DNA of 5,197 bases from Deltaproteobacteria bacterium (GCA_021159445.1 JAGGRV010000386.1:1-5197), one strand, 5' to 3'. Counted from the first letter of the stretch, positions 1 through 5,165 are shown. Numbers and translations: made by a program. Notes: generated from the letters alone by a model not told the origin.

Positions 1-2
1 TT

Positions 3-827
3 GACATGTTTTGTAATAGCTCAGGGGAAGACATCTATGGCTTGTTAAAAAAAGAACCTCTAAAACAATCAATTCAGTATGGCGGAACTCTTCCCATGCT
101 CCCTCTATCGGCAACAGAATATATTCTGGACATGTATGAAAAAACGAATATACGTAATATACGGATTAAGCTCGGCACTGATCTCGATTACAATGAGGAA
201 ATACTTAAGCTTTCACGAGAAAAACTTGGGCGGAACTTTGATTTAAGAGTCGATGCCAATGCCTCCTGGTCATTAGAAATAGCCATTGAAAGCCTTAAAT
301 TATGCCGGAAGTACGGGATATTTCGGGTTGAAGAGCCTTTTGGCAGAGATAGAGAGGAAATACTCTTTCTTCTCAAATATCCGGAGAGCCGCGATTTTCA
401 ATTTGTAGCAGATGAATCAGCCCTTACTGCCGGGGATATAGAGGCTATGGCAAAAAACAGAAGTTACCACATGGTCAATCTTCGTCTTTCAAAGAATGGA
501 GGACTCCTTAAGGTTTTAAAGATGGCTGAAATTGCTGGGAAAAGGGGACTTCAGTACCAAGTTGGATGTCACGTGGGGGAAACCGGAATCCTCTCCGCAC
601 TGGGCCGGGTAGCGGCATCTATCCTCCCAAAGGCAGTGTATGTTGATGGCTCCTATGATAGCTATCTTCTTTCGGAAAATATAACATCGGAAAATTTCTC
701 TTTTGGTTTTGGCGGAGTAGCTGAAATAATAAGGGGACAGGGATTGGGTTTTGTAGTAGATGAAACCAGGCTTAGGAGGTTGAATATTGGAAAAACCGGA
801 TGTCTTCCAAAAGTGGGAAACTCATAA
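3..827 (+). CDS. Enolase-superfamily (mandelate racemase/muconate lactonizing type) enzyme, 5' partial
   Basis: The reading frame is open to the left window edge, so the true start lies outside. Numbering from the ATG at position 6, the visible 273 residues cover the end of the capping domain and nearly all of the (beta/alpha)8 barrel. Family hallmarks occur in order: R53-I-K55 (the KxK acid/base position, with the first Lys replaced by Arg), metal ligands D83 (RVDAN), E109 (RVEEPF) and D136 (ADES), the second catalytic Lys K163 (SKNGG), and a C-terminal GCHVGETG segment at the place of the usual GCMxES loop. Such enzymes abstract a proton alpha to a carboxylate with Mg2+ and then racemise, cycloisomerise or dehydrate. 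A Lys on each face fits the MLE subgroup (dipeptide epimerase, o-succinylbenzoate synthase, muconate cycloisomerase), but the substrate cannot be told. The 3' end overlaps the next gene by 41 bases, suggesting a shared pathway. Superfamily assignment is firm; reaction is unknown. Confidence 0.88.
   Translation, partial: DMFCNSSGEDIYGLLKKEPLKQSIQYGGTLPMLPLSATEYILDMYEKTNIRNIRIKLGTDLDYNEEILKLSREKLGRNFDLRVDANASWSLEIAIESLKLCRKYGIFRVEEPFGRDREEILFLLKYPESRDFQFVADESALTAGDIEAMAKNRSYHMVNLRLSKNGGLLKVLKMAEIAGKRGLQYQVGCHVGETGILSALGRVAASILPKAVYVDGSYDSYLLSENITSENFSFGFGGVAEIIRGQGLGFVVDETRLRRLNIGKTGCLPKVGNS
774..779 (+). promoter_or_regulatory. Shine-Dalgarno AGGAGG for the PP-loop gene
   Basis: A perfect AGGAGG lies inside the end of the enolase-superfamily gene, 7 bases before a TTG at 787. 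It decides the TTG start of the following gene and implies translation re-initiation or coupling across the overlap. Confidence 0.8.
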
Positions 828-1602
828 TAGGGATTATCTTAATGCCTGCCAGAAAAAGCGGCTCATCGTTACTTTCTCTGGTGGAAAAGATTCTTCTGCT
901 TGTCTTTTTCTTTTAAATAAAGCAAAAGACCGGTATAATTACGACCTTGAGGCTCACCTTTATGCCTATCCCAGACATATTTATAGAGAGGGTTTCAAAG
1001 AAGAACTACTCTCATTTTGGGGAAAATATGGGGTTAAGCTCTTCTACCATCTTTCAGAAGAGGATGATTTACTTTTAGAACATCAAGAAAACCCTTGCAT
1101 ACCCTGTCAAGGTATCAGGAAAAAAGCCCTTTTCAGGCTTTTGCCTTTTACAGAAAAATCCATATCTAATCTGGTGCTTGTATCCGGTCACAGCCTTTGG
1201 GATCTTGTCGGTTATATCTTGGAGGTATTTATTGCCAGGGAACTGGCTGATTATTCACATCGTGAAAACTCCGTTTCGGCTGAGAGATTCATTGAGATAT
1301 CCCAGCGCTTTTATCCCTTTATTTCAATGAGAGAAGGCTACGCTGTTTTTAGACCAATGCTCTGCTTAAATCAAAAGGAGATAGAACATATTCTGGAAGC
1401 AGAAGCCTTACCTGTCCTGGATACCCCTTGTCGATATTCCCAGTTCAGACCTAAGAAGGTCTTAGCGAATTACTTTCAGACGTTTGATTATCAATTCTCT
1501 CATAAAAAGATAATTGAGTTTGCCCAAAAAAAAATTGGGATTTCAGATATTTCTAAAATCAAACACCTTTCTCAAAAAGAATACCTTTCTCACCGCTTCT
1601 GA
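787..1602 (+). CDS. PP-loop ATPase of the TtcA/TtuA-like sulfur-transfer type
   Basis: This 271-residue protein starts at TTG with a perfect Shine-Dalgarno site. It has the N-type ATP pyrophosphatase loop S31-G-G-K-D-S36 after a beta strand (RLIVTF). C104-x2-C107 (NPCIPC) and a later C215 (DTPC) match in order and spacing the three cysteines that hold the [4Fe-4S] cluster in TtcA and TtuA. SGH135-SLWD139 sits where TtcA has GHHRDD, and FRPMLCLNQKEIE resembles the TtcA RPL...EKDIE segment. TtcA/TtuA enzymes adenylate a tRNA base and replace oxygen with sulfur. Here the chain is shorter than E. coli TtcA (about 311), the second His of GHH is Ser, and the TtuA zinc fingers are absent. The partner gene is a small-molecule enzyme rather than a tRNA gene. 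A small-molecule thiolation or amidation role is therefore possible, but this is inference. The fold is confident; the substrate is unknown. Confidence 0.85.
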   Translation: MEKPDVFQKWETHNRDYLNACQKKRLIVTFSGGKDSSACLFLLNKAKDRYNYDLEAHLYAYPRHIYREGFKEELLSFWGKYGVKLFYHLSEEDDLLLEHQENPCIPCQGIRKKALFRLLPFTEKSISNLVLVSGHSLWDLVGYILEVFIARELADYSHRENSVSAERFIEISQRFYPFISMREGYAVFRPMLCLNQKEIEHILEAEALPVLDTPCRYSQFRPKKVLANYFQTFDYQFSHKKIIEFAQKKIGISDISKIKHLSQKEYLSHRF

Positions 1603-1608
1603 TCAATG

Positions 1609-1633
1609 GGCTAGCCATATCTCTGGCTATGCC
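1609..1633 (+). other. Hairpin just after the PP-loop gene
   Basis: GGCTAGCCA (1609-1617) pairs with TGGCTATGCC (1624-1633) as nine base pairs with one bulged T, around a six-base loop. It begins seven bases after the stop codon and abuts the next hairpin, sharing C1633. No T-tract follows it directly, so it is more likely a 3'-end stabiliser or the first half of a tandem terminator than a terminator by itself. Confidence 0.45.
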
Positions 1634-1681
1634 GCGCGTGATAAAAACAAAGAATGACACGTTTTCATTGCGCGTTTTTTT
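1633..1681 (+). terminator. Probable Rho-independent terminator of the enolase/PP-loop unit
   Basis: CGCGC (1633-1637) pairs with GCGCG (1670-1674), and seven T residues (1675-1681) follow immediately. The stem can be extended inward by G-T and TGA/TCA pairs across a small bulge. The loop is longer than usual, and a smaller AATGA/TCATT hairpin fits inside it. Position and T-tract support termination between the two transcription units. Confidence 0.6.
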
Positions 1682-1707
1682 GACATTTCTCCTTAAACTA
1701 TGGTAAA
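1680..1707 (+). promoter_or_regulatory. Candidate promoter for nfnA, weak -10
   Basis: A perfect TTGACA lies at 1680-1685, its first two T residues belonging to the upstream T-tract. With a 16-base spacer the -10 would be GGTAAA (1702-1707), which matches only three of six consensus bases. No better -10 sits at the usual spacing. Position between a terminator and a gene with a strong ribosome site favours a promoter here, but the exact boxes are uncertain. Confidence 0.3.
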
Positions 1708-1737
1708 CGCAACATACTTGGTTTGATTTTACATTTT

Positions 1738-1742
1738 GGAGG
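1738..1742 (+). promoter_or_regulatory. Shine-Dalgarno GGAGG selecting the nfnA start
   Basis: GGAGG ends one base before the ATG at 1744 and seven bases before the ATG at 1750. Only the second spacing is workable, so the start is placed at 1750, rather than at 1744 or the TTG at 1723. Confidence 0.75.
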
Positions 1743-1749
1743 TATGTTA

Positions 1750-2574
1750 ATGTTTGAGATCTTGGAACGTCAGGATATGGCCGATGGCACAGTGGTCCTT
1801 AATGAAATAAGTGCGCCTCTGATTGCCAAAAAGGCTAAGCCGGGGCAGTTTGTCATCTTGAAAGCAAATGAAACCGGGGAGCGCATTCCGCTCACCATGG
1901 CTGATACAGACCCGAATAAGGGTACCATCACAATAATATATCAGATTGTTGGAAAGAGTACCGCCCTGTTTAAGTCCCTTCAGGTAGGTGAGCGGTTTCA
2001 GGATGTGATTGGTCCATTGGGTGAACCTACACATATTGAAAAACTGGGCACTGTTGTATGTGTTGGTGGGGGAACCGGTGTTGCTGTTTTGCATCCTATT
2101 ACCCGGGGGATGAAAAAAATCGGTAATCATGTCATTGCTATTATCGGTGCCAGGAACAAAGATCTCCTCATCCTGGAGGACAAAATGAAGACCGCATCTA
2201 ATGAGTTGCATGTCTGCACAGACGATGGATCATACGGCCATCATGGGTTTGTGACGGATGTACTCAAAGATGTCCTGGAAAAGGAAGCAGTTAAACTCGT
2301 TGTGGCAATTGGTCCTGTGCCGATGATGAAATTTGTGTGCAGTGTTACGAAGAAGTACAAGGTCAAAACTCTTGTTAGCCTGAATCCCATCATGGTGGAC
2401 GGGACAGGCATGTGTGGTTGCTGCCGGGTGAGCGTGGGCGGTAAGACACGGTTTGCCTGTATAGATGGTCCTGAATTTAACGGGCATGAAGTTGATTTTG
2501 ACGAACTGATGCAGCGCCTTCAGGCCTATAAAGAGCAAGAGTCCGTTGCATATGAGAAATACCTGCATGAATAG
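1750..2574 (+). CDS. nfnA: NfnA, small subunit of electron-bifurcating NADH-dependent ferredoxin:NADP+ oxidoreductase
   Basis: This 274-residue cytoplasmic flavoprotein has the usual NfnA/SudB length. An N-terminal ferredoxin-reductase-like FAD barrel carries R45-I-P-L-T49. The NAD(H)-binding domain starts with VCVGGGTGVA (103-112) and continues with GARNKDLLILED (133-144). The C-terminus has the distinctive [2Fe-2S] site of this family: D217 of VDGTGM, C222, C225 and C237, in which Asp replaces one Cys ligand. NfnA oxidises NADH at this FAD, and with NfnB the complex couples NADH and reduced ferredoxin oxidation to NADP+ reduction. The same fold occurs in PyrK of dihydroorotate dehydrogenase, but the Asp/Cys motif and the adjacent nfnB settle the identity. 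An additional Cys (C224) occurs between two ligands, in CGCC. The gene probably has a promoter just upstream, and is followed by a palindromic repeat that separates it from nfnB. Confidence 0.93.
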   Translation: MFEILERQDMADGTVVLNEISAPLIAKKAKPGQFVILKANETGERIPLTMADTDPNKGTITIIYQIVGKSTALFKSLQVGERFQDVIGPLGEPTHIEKLGTVVCVGGGTGVAVLHPITRGMKKIGNHVIAIIGARNKDLLILEDKMKTASNELHVCTDDGSYGHHGFVTDVLKDVLEKEAVKLVVAIGPVPMMKFVCSVTKKYKVKTLVSLNPIMVDGTGMCGCCRVSVGGKTRFACIDGPEFNGHEVDFDELMQRLQAYKEQESVAYEKYLHE

Positions 2575-2578
2575 GGTG

Positions 2579-2687
2579 GTAAGCGTTCACAGGGCACCGC
2601 ATCTGCTTCGTTGTCGGGCACTTGAAGTACAGGAAGTACGTCTGCGTACCCTCCGCCTCGCATCTGCAGCACCCTGTAAACGCTTAC
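2579..2687. repeat. 109-base imperfect palindromic element between nfnA and nfnB
   Basis: GTAAGCGTTCACAGGG (2579-2594) is the inverted copy, with one mismatch, of CCCTGTAAACGCTTAC (2672-2687). If G-T pairs are allowed on the minus strand, the stem runs 22 uninterrupted pairs (2579-2600 with 2666-2687). It then adds an A-T pair, a 2x2 internal loop and three more pairs. Farther in, GGGCAC (2616-2621) pairs with GTACCC (2646-2651), and GTAC (2627-2630) pairs with GTAC (2636-2639) around a five-base tip. CGCATCTGC also occurs as a direct repeat (2598-2606 region and 2659-2667). No transposase is present and no clear target duplication is seen. It looks like a dispersed MITE- or REP-like unit; similar elements seem familiar from anaerobic environmental genomes, but I could not verify this. 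Open frames crossing it are not believable genes. Confidence 0.85.
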
Positions 2688-2710
2688 AGTTCGGTGGGTT
2701 GCGGTATAAT
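2683..2710 (+). promoter_or_regulatory. Candidate nfnB promoter partly supplied by the palindrome
   Basis: A perfect TATAAT (2705-2710) is preceded, after a 16-base spacer, by CTTACA (2683-2688), which matches TTGACA at four of six positions. Five of the six -35 bases are the outer end of the palindrome's right arm. Transcription would begin near 2717, giving a leader of about 20-30 bases before the nfnB start codons. Confidence 0.5.
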
Positions 2711-2737
2711 CCCGTGAACGATTACATAAGGTGTTAT

Positions 2738-2742
2738 GGAGA
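2738..2742 (+). promoter_or_regulatory. Shine-Dalgarno GGAGA for the preferred nfnB start
   Basis: GGAGA sits five bases before the ATG at 2748. The competing in-frame ATG at 2736 overlaps this site and has only AAGG four bases upstream. The internal site therefore favours 2748, at the cost of four residues. Confidence 0.5.
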
Positions 2743-2747
2743 ATAAA

Positions 2748-4160
2748 ATGACAGAAAAATCACCTAAAAAGGAAAAGATACCCAGGCAGCCTATGCCTGA
2801 ACAGGATCCACAGATCAGAAAGCGGAATTTCGAGGAAGTTCCTTTGGGATATACAAAGGAACTTGCTGTAAAAGAGGCAGAAAGATGCCTGCACTGCAAA
2901 AACCCCTCTTGTATGGAAGGCTGTCCGGTGTCTGTTGACATACCAGGCTTTATCAAAAACATAAAAGAGGGTGAATTCTCCAAAGCTGTCCGGAAGATAT
3001 GGGAAAGAAATGCACTTCCGGCCGTGTGCGGCAGAGTTTGTCCCCAAGAGATCCAGTGTGAAGGAAGATGCATCCTTGGCAGAAAGGGAGATCCTGTAGC
3101 GATTGGCAATTTGGAGAAGTTCGTTGCGGATATGGAGCGGGAACACGGCAATGGAGAGCTCCCGCCCAAGAGTGATCCCACAGGGAAAAGGATAGCCGTG
3201 GTAGGGTCCGGTCCTTCCGGCCTGACCGTTGCCGGAGACCTTATTCTAAAGGGTCATGAAGTAACAATTTTCGAGGCCTTTCACAAGCCGGGCGGTGTTC
3301 TTGTATACGGCATTCCGGAATTCAGGCTTCCCAAAGAGATCGTTTATTCAGAGGTAAATACTCTTGAGAAGTTGGGGGTAAAAGTTGAGTGTAATACAGT
3401 GGTAGGAAAGACCGTTTCCCTGGATGAACTTTTTGAACAGGGCTATGATGCCATCTACGTCGGGGTGGGTGCCGGACTACCCCGGTTCCTGAACATCCCG
3501 GGAGAAAATCTGACCGGCATATATTCGGCAAACGAGTATCTGACTCGGGCCAATCTTATGAAGGCATACCTGTTCCCTGAATATGATACTCCCATCGTCA
3601 GAGGTAAAGATGTCGTTGTATTTGGAGCCGGAAATGTGACTATGGATTCTGCACGGACTGCCATGCGTCTGGGTGCTGACAGGGTACGCATCGTTTATCG
3701 CAGGTCCCGGGATGAAATGCCTGCTCGATCTGCAGAAATTCATCACGCAGAAGAGGAAGGCATTGAGTTTCTTCTGCTCACAGCGCCTACCAGGTTCCTG
3801 GGTGATGAAAATGGCCGTCTGACAGGTGTGGAGTGTCTCCAAATGAAATTGGGTGAACCTGACGAATCCGGGCGACGGCGTCCTATACCCATAGAAGGCT
3901 CCGAGTCCAAACTGGAGTGCGACATGGCAGTTATTGCCGTTGGCGCAGGGGCCAATCCACTTTTGACCAAATCCACTGAGGATCTAAAGATCAACAAATG
4001 GGGTTATATTGTTGCAGATTTGGAGACAGGCAAGACCAGGAAGAAGGGTGTATGGGCCGGTGGAGATATAGTCACGGGCCAGGCGACGGTCATATTGGCC
4101 ATGGGAGCAGGCAGAAAGGCCTCTGATTCCATACACCAGTACCTTACATGGGGATGGTGA
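2748..4160 (+). CDS. nfnB: NfnB, large subunit of electron-bifurcating ferredoxin:NADP+ oxidoreductase (GltD/GltA family)
   Basis: This 470-residue protein carries the catalytic half of the Nfn complex. The family-typical opening IPRQPMPEQDP is followed by cysteines for two [4Fe-4S] clusters: C47, C50, C55, C59 and C94, C98, C104, C108, the latter in CGRVCPQE. Characterised Nfn enzymes have one Glu cluster ligand, and E101 in CPQE is the obvious candidate. The FAD motif is VVGSGPSG (151-158) with E176 ending the next strand. The NADP motif is GAGNVTMD (293-300) followed by YRRSRDEMPAR. A second FAD contact is GGDIVTGQATVILAMGAG (438-455). In the complex this FAD bifurcates NADPH electrons to ferredoxin and, via NfnA, to NAD+. 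Homologous GltD would be expected beside a large glutamate synthase gene; here the neighbour is nfnA, so Nfn is the better call. An ATG at 2736 is an alternative start. The 173-base gap to nfnA is unusually long for this pair. Confidence 0.93.
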   Translation: MTEKSPKKEKIPRQPMPEQDPQIRKRNFEEVPLGYTKELAVKEAERCLHCKNPSCMEGCPVSVDIPGFIKNIKEGEFSKAVRKIWERNALPAVCGRVCPQEIQCEGRCILGRKGDPVAIGNLEKFVADMEREHGNGELPPKSDPTGKRIAVVGSGPSGLTVAGDLILKGHEVTIFEAFHKPGGVLVYGIPEFRLPKEIVYSEVNTLEKLGVKVECNTVVGKTVSLDELFEQGYDAIYVGVGAGLPRFLNIPGENLTGIYSANEYLTRANLMKAYLFPEYDTPIVRGKDVVVFGAGNVTMDSARTAMRLGADRVRIVYRRSRDEMPARSAEIHHAEEEGIEFLLLTAPTRFLGDENGRLTGVECLQMKLGEPDESGRRRPIPIEGSESKLECDMAVIAVGAGANPLLTKSTEDLKINKWGYIVADLETGKTRKKGVWAGGDIVTGQATVILAMGAGRKASDSIHQYLTWGW

Positions 4161-4171
4161 ACAACAGATAG

Positions 4172-4220
4172 ATCAATGAACATCGAACATCGAACGTCCA
4201 ACATCGAATGTTGAATGGGA
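4172..4220. repeat. Left heptad-repeat array
   Basis: Seven consecutive 7-base units in register: ATCAATG, AACATCG, AACATCG, AACGTCC, AACATCG, AATGTTG, AATGGGA. The part 4176-4209 is an exact inverted copy of the right array apart from one extra heptad there. It begins 11 bases after the nfnB stop, so it may also fold at the end of the nfn transcript. Confidence 0.85.
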
Positions 4221-4224
4221 AAAG

Positions 4225-4296
4225 ATGAAGAAACAGACTTATGACCTTAAAGAAAGGCTGCTTGAGTATTCGGTGAGAATCATAAATAGCTGTTGA
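4225..4296 (+). pseudogene. Truncated four-helix-bundle (23S rRNA IVS-type) protein gene, N-terminal stub
   Basis: ATG at 4225 opens 23 codons ending at TGA 4294-4296, with a weak GGGA four bases upstream. The segment YDLKERLLEYSVRII strongly resembles the first helix of the small four-helix-bundle proteins related to the 23S rRNA intervening-sequence protein (usually about 115-130 residues). Homology is lost at the AGC codon (4288-4290), exactly where the right heptad array starts, so about 100 codons are missing and the stop comes from the repeat. Intact members of this family are, from memory, often bordered by the same AACATCG-type repeats. I infer an internally deleted copy of such a unit. 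With only about 20 informative residues, the family call is moderate. Confidence 0.5.
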
Positions 4297-4367
4297 ATGT
4301 TCGGTATTGGGTGTTTGTTTTTTTATTCGATGTTGGACGTTCGATGTTCGATGTTCGATGTTCATCT
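4291..4367. repeat. Right heptad-repeat array, inverted to the left array
   Basis: Eleven 7-base units stay in register from 4291: TGTTGAA, TGTTCGG, TATTGGG, TGTTTGT, TTTTTTA, TTCGATG, TTGGACG, three copies of TTCGATG, TTCATCT. Positions 4325-4365 are the reverse complement of 4176-4209 plus one additional heptad. Together the arrays can form an arm-to-arm hairpin of at least 30 pairs around the gene stub. Confidence 0.85.
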
Positions 4368-4793
4368 TTCAAAACAACCACGCATGGATTCCCTCCCCCA
4401 ACGTGTGAATGCGCCCTACGCTCAGGGTCCGCTCTGTAAATCGCAATGGTTCATTTTTTGGATTGGCTCTGAGTGGTACACCGGCAGACTGTGTTAAGCT
4501 TGCAGTACATTACTCCTATCCATTTCGATCATCACATCTTATTCGACCTTAAATTCTCTTCCTACACTACAAATTTAGTGCATTTCATGTTTGGATAATC
4601 GTTAGAGGAATGGTTTTTGGGTATTTCTACTGTCCTAGCCCAGGATTTATCTTTAGTTTTTACAATTTTATAGCTATTGACAAGTTATGATTCTTTTTGT
4701 ACTTGTATTGCCGAATTTATTAATTGGCTTATCTGCGTCTAAATTAAGGAAAAAATGCTGCAATCTCTAAATTCACAATTCCCTTTGATGTAA
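4368..4793. other. AT-rich intergenic stretch without a recognised gene
   Basis: No frame here has a credible ribosome site or a recognisable product on either strand. The first part (to about 4490) is richer in G and C and holds a small hairpin: CCCT (4414-4417) with AGGG (4424-4427), extended by GCG (4411-4413) and CGC (4430-4432) past a two-base bulge. It is not followed closely by T residues, so it is a poor terminator. The remainder is strongly AT-rich. It contains TTGACA at 4677-4682 with no good -10 at normal spacing, and a hairpin of GCC-G-AATT (4710-4717) with AATTGGC (4722-4728). I see no tRNA or known ncRNA. Confidence 0.6.
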
Positions 4794-4823
4794 TTGGCGA
4801 AGAAGTGGAAATTGCTATACAAT
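4794..4823 (+). promoter_or_regulatory. Candidate promoter of the HTH gene
   Basis: TTGGCG (4794-4799, four of six) and TACAAT (4818-4823, five of six) are 18 bases apart and lie 43 bases before the start codon. An overlapping reading uses TGC-TATACA (4813-4821) as an extended -10. CAATT/AATTG (4776-4780 and 4792-4796) and the palindrome AATATATATT (4825-4834) flank the boxes and could be operator sites. Confidence 0.4.
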
Positions 4824-4852
4824 AAATATATATTGATATTTCAAAAAACTAG

Positions 4853-4859
4853 AAAGGAG
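4853..4859 (+). promoter_or_regulatory. Shine-Dalgarno AAAGGAG for the HTH gene
   Basis: AAAGGAG ends six bases before ATG 4866. It rejects the longer in-frame version from a TTG at 4794, whose extra 24 codons would run through the promoter. Confidence 0.75.
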
Positions 4860-4865
4860 TTTATC

Positions 4866-5144
4866 ATGACTGGAAGAAAGAGAAGTAGACCTTACAATGT
4901 AGATGACGTACGATATGTGCATAAGCATTATGCCGAAAAGACGGCTTCCGAGATAGCCGACAAGCTTGGTATCAGCAGGTTTCAGGTATCAAAGATTGTC
5001 AGTGAACTCAGGAAGCACATAGATTTGCCTAAGAAGACTGTGCGTCGTCCTAATCCAATTCTTAAGTTTCTGGAGGAAGAGGGTATTGAGCCAAAAGAGA
5101 CAACTAAGACAAAGACTGCTAAAGGAAAACGTAAGAAAGCTTAG
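4866..5144 (+). CDS. Small helix-turn-helix DNA-binding protein with Lys-rich tail
   Basis: This 92-residue cytoplasmic protein begins with a basic arm (GRKRSRP, 3-9). A three-helix homeodomain-like bundle follows: helix one about 12-22 (VDDVRYVHKHY), helix two about 26-34 (TASEIADKL), the turn at G35-I-S, and recognition helix about 38-48 (RFQVSKIVSEL). A linker with RRPNPILKFLEEEGIEP (60-76) leads to a disordered tail of Thr, Lys and Arg (77-92) typical of non-specific DNA contact. No ligand-binding domain, membrane segment or metal site is visible. The layout fits either a small autoregulated repressor or a nucleoid-associated protein. I do not recognise a named family. It is monocistronic as far as seen, with a strong ribosome site and its own probable promoter in a long AT-rich leader, and has no evident link to nfnAB. 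Confidence 0.8.
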   Translation: MTGRKRSRPYNVDDVRYVHKHYAEKTASEIADKLGISRFQVSKIVSELRKHIDLPKKTVRRPNPILKFLEEEGIEPKETTKTKTAKGKRKKA

Positions 5145-5165
5145 GAACGGGAGATAAATAAGTTG

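Noticed and set aside
1747..2568. Long minus-strand frames opposite nfnA
   Set aside because: They are shadows of a strongly conserved gene, with no ribosome sites or recognisable motifs.
2546..2746. A 66-codon frame running from the end of nfnA through the palindrome
   Set aside because: It overlaps nfnA and nfnB ends, has no ribosome site, and its codons are the repeat itself; such frames recur wherever a repeat is inserted.
2736..2747. nfnB start at ATG 2736
   Set aside because: It is possible, but its AAGG is weak and close; GGAGA before ATG 2748 is better placed. This is kept as an alternative rather than excluded.
4172..4367. CRISPR array
   Set aside because: Units are 7 bases and adjacent with no unique spacers, and the two arrays are inverted rather than direct.
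4144..4497. Frames on both strands through the heptad arrays
   Set aside because: Their peptides (repeats of VRCSMFD or EHRTSN type) arise from the 7-base units read in phase; no start signal or domain supports them.
4677..4709. Promoter from TTGACA at 4677-4682
   Set aside because: The best -10-like sequence (TGTATT at 4704) would need a 21-base spacer, and no start codon with a ribosome site follows for about 160 bases.
4794..4865. N-terminal extension of the HTH protein from a TTG
   Set aside because: The extension overlaps the promoter-like boxes, and AAAGGAG at correct spacing selects the ATG at 4866.
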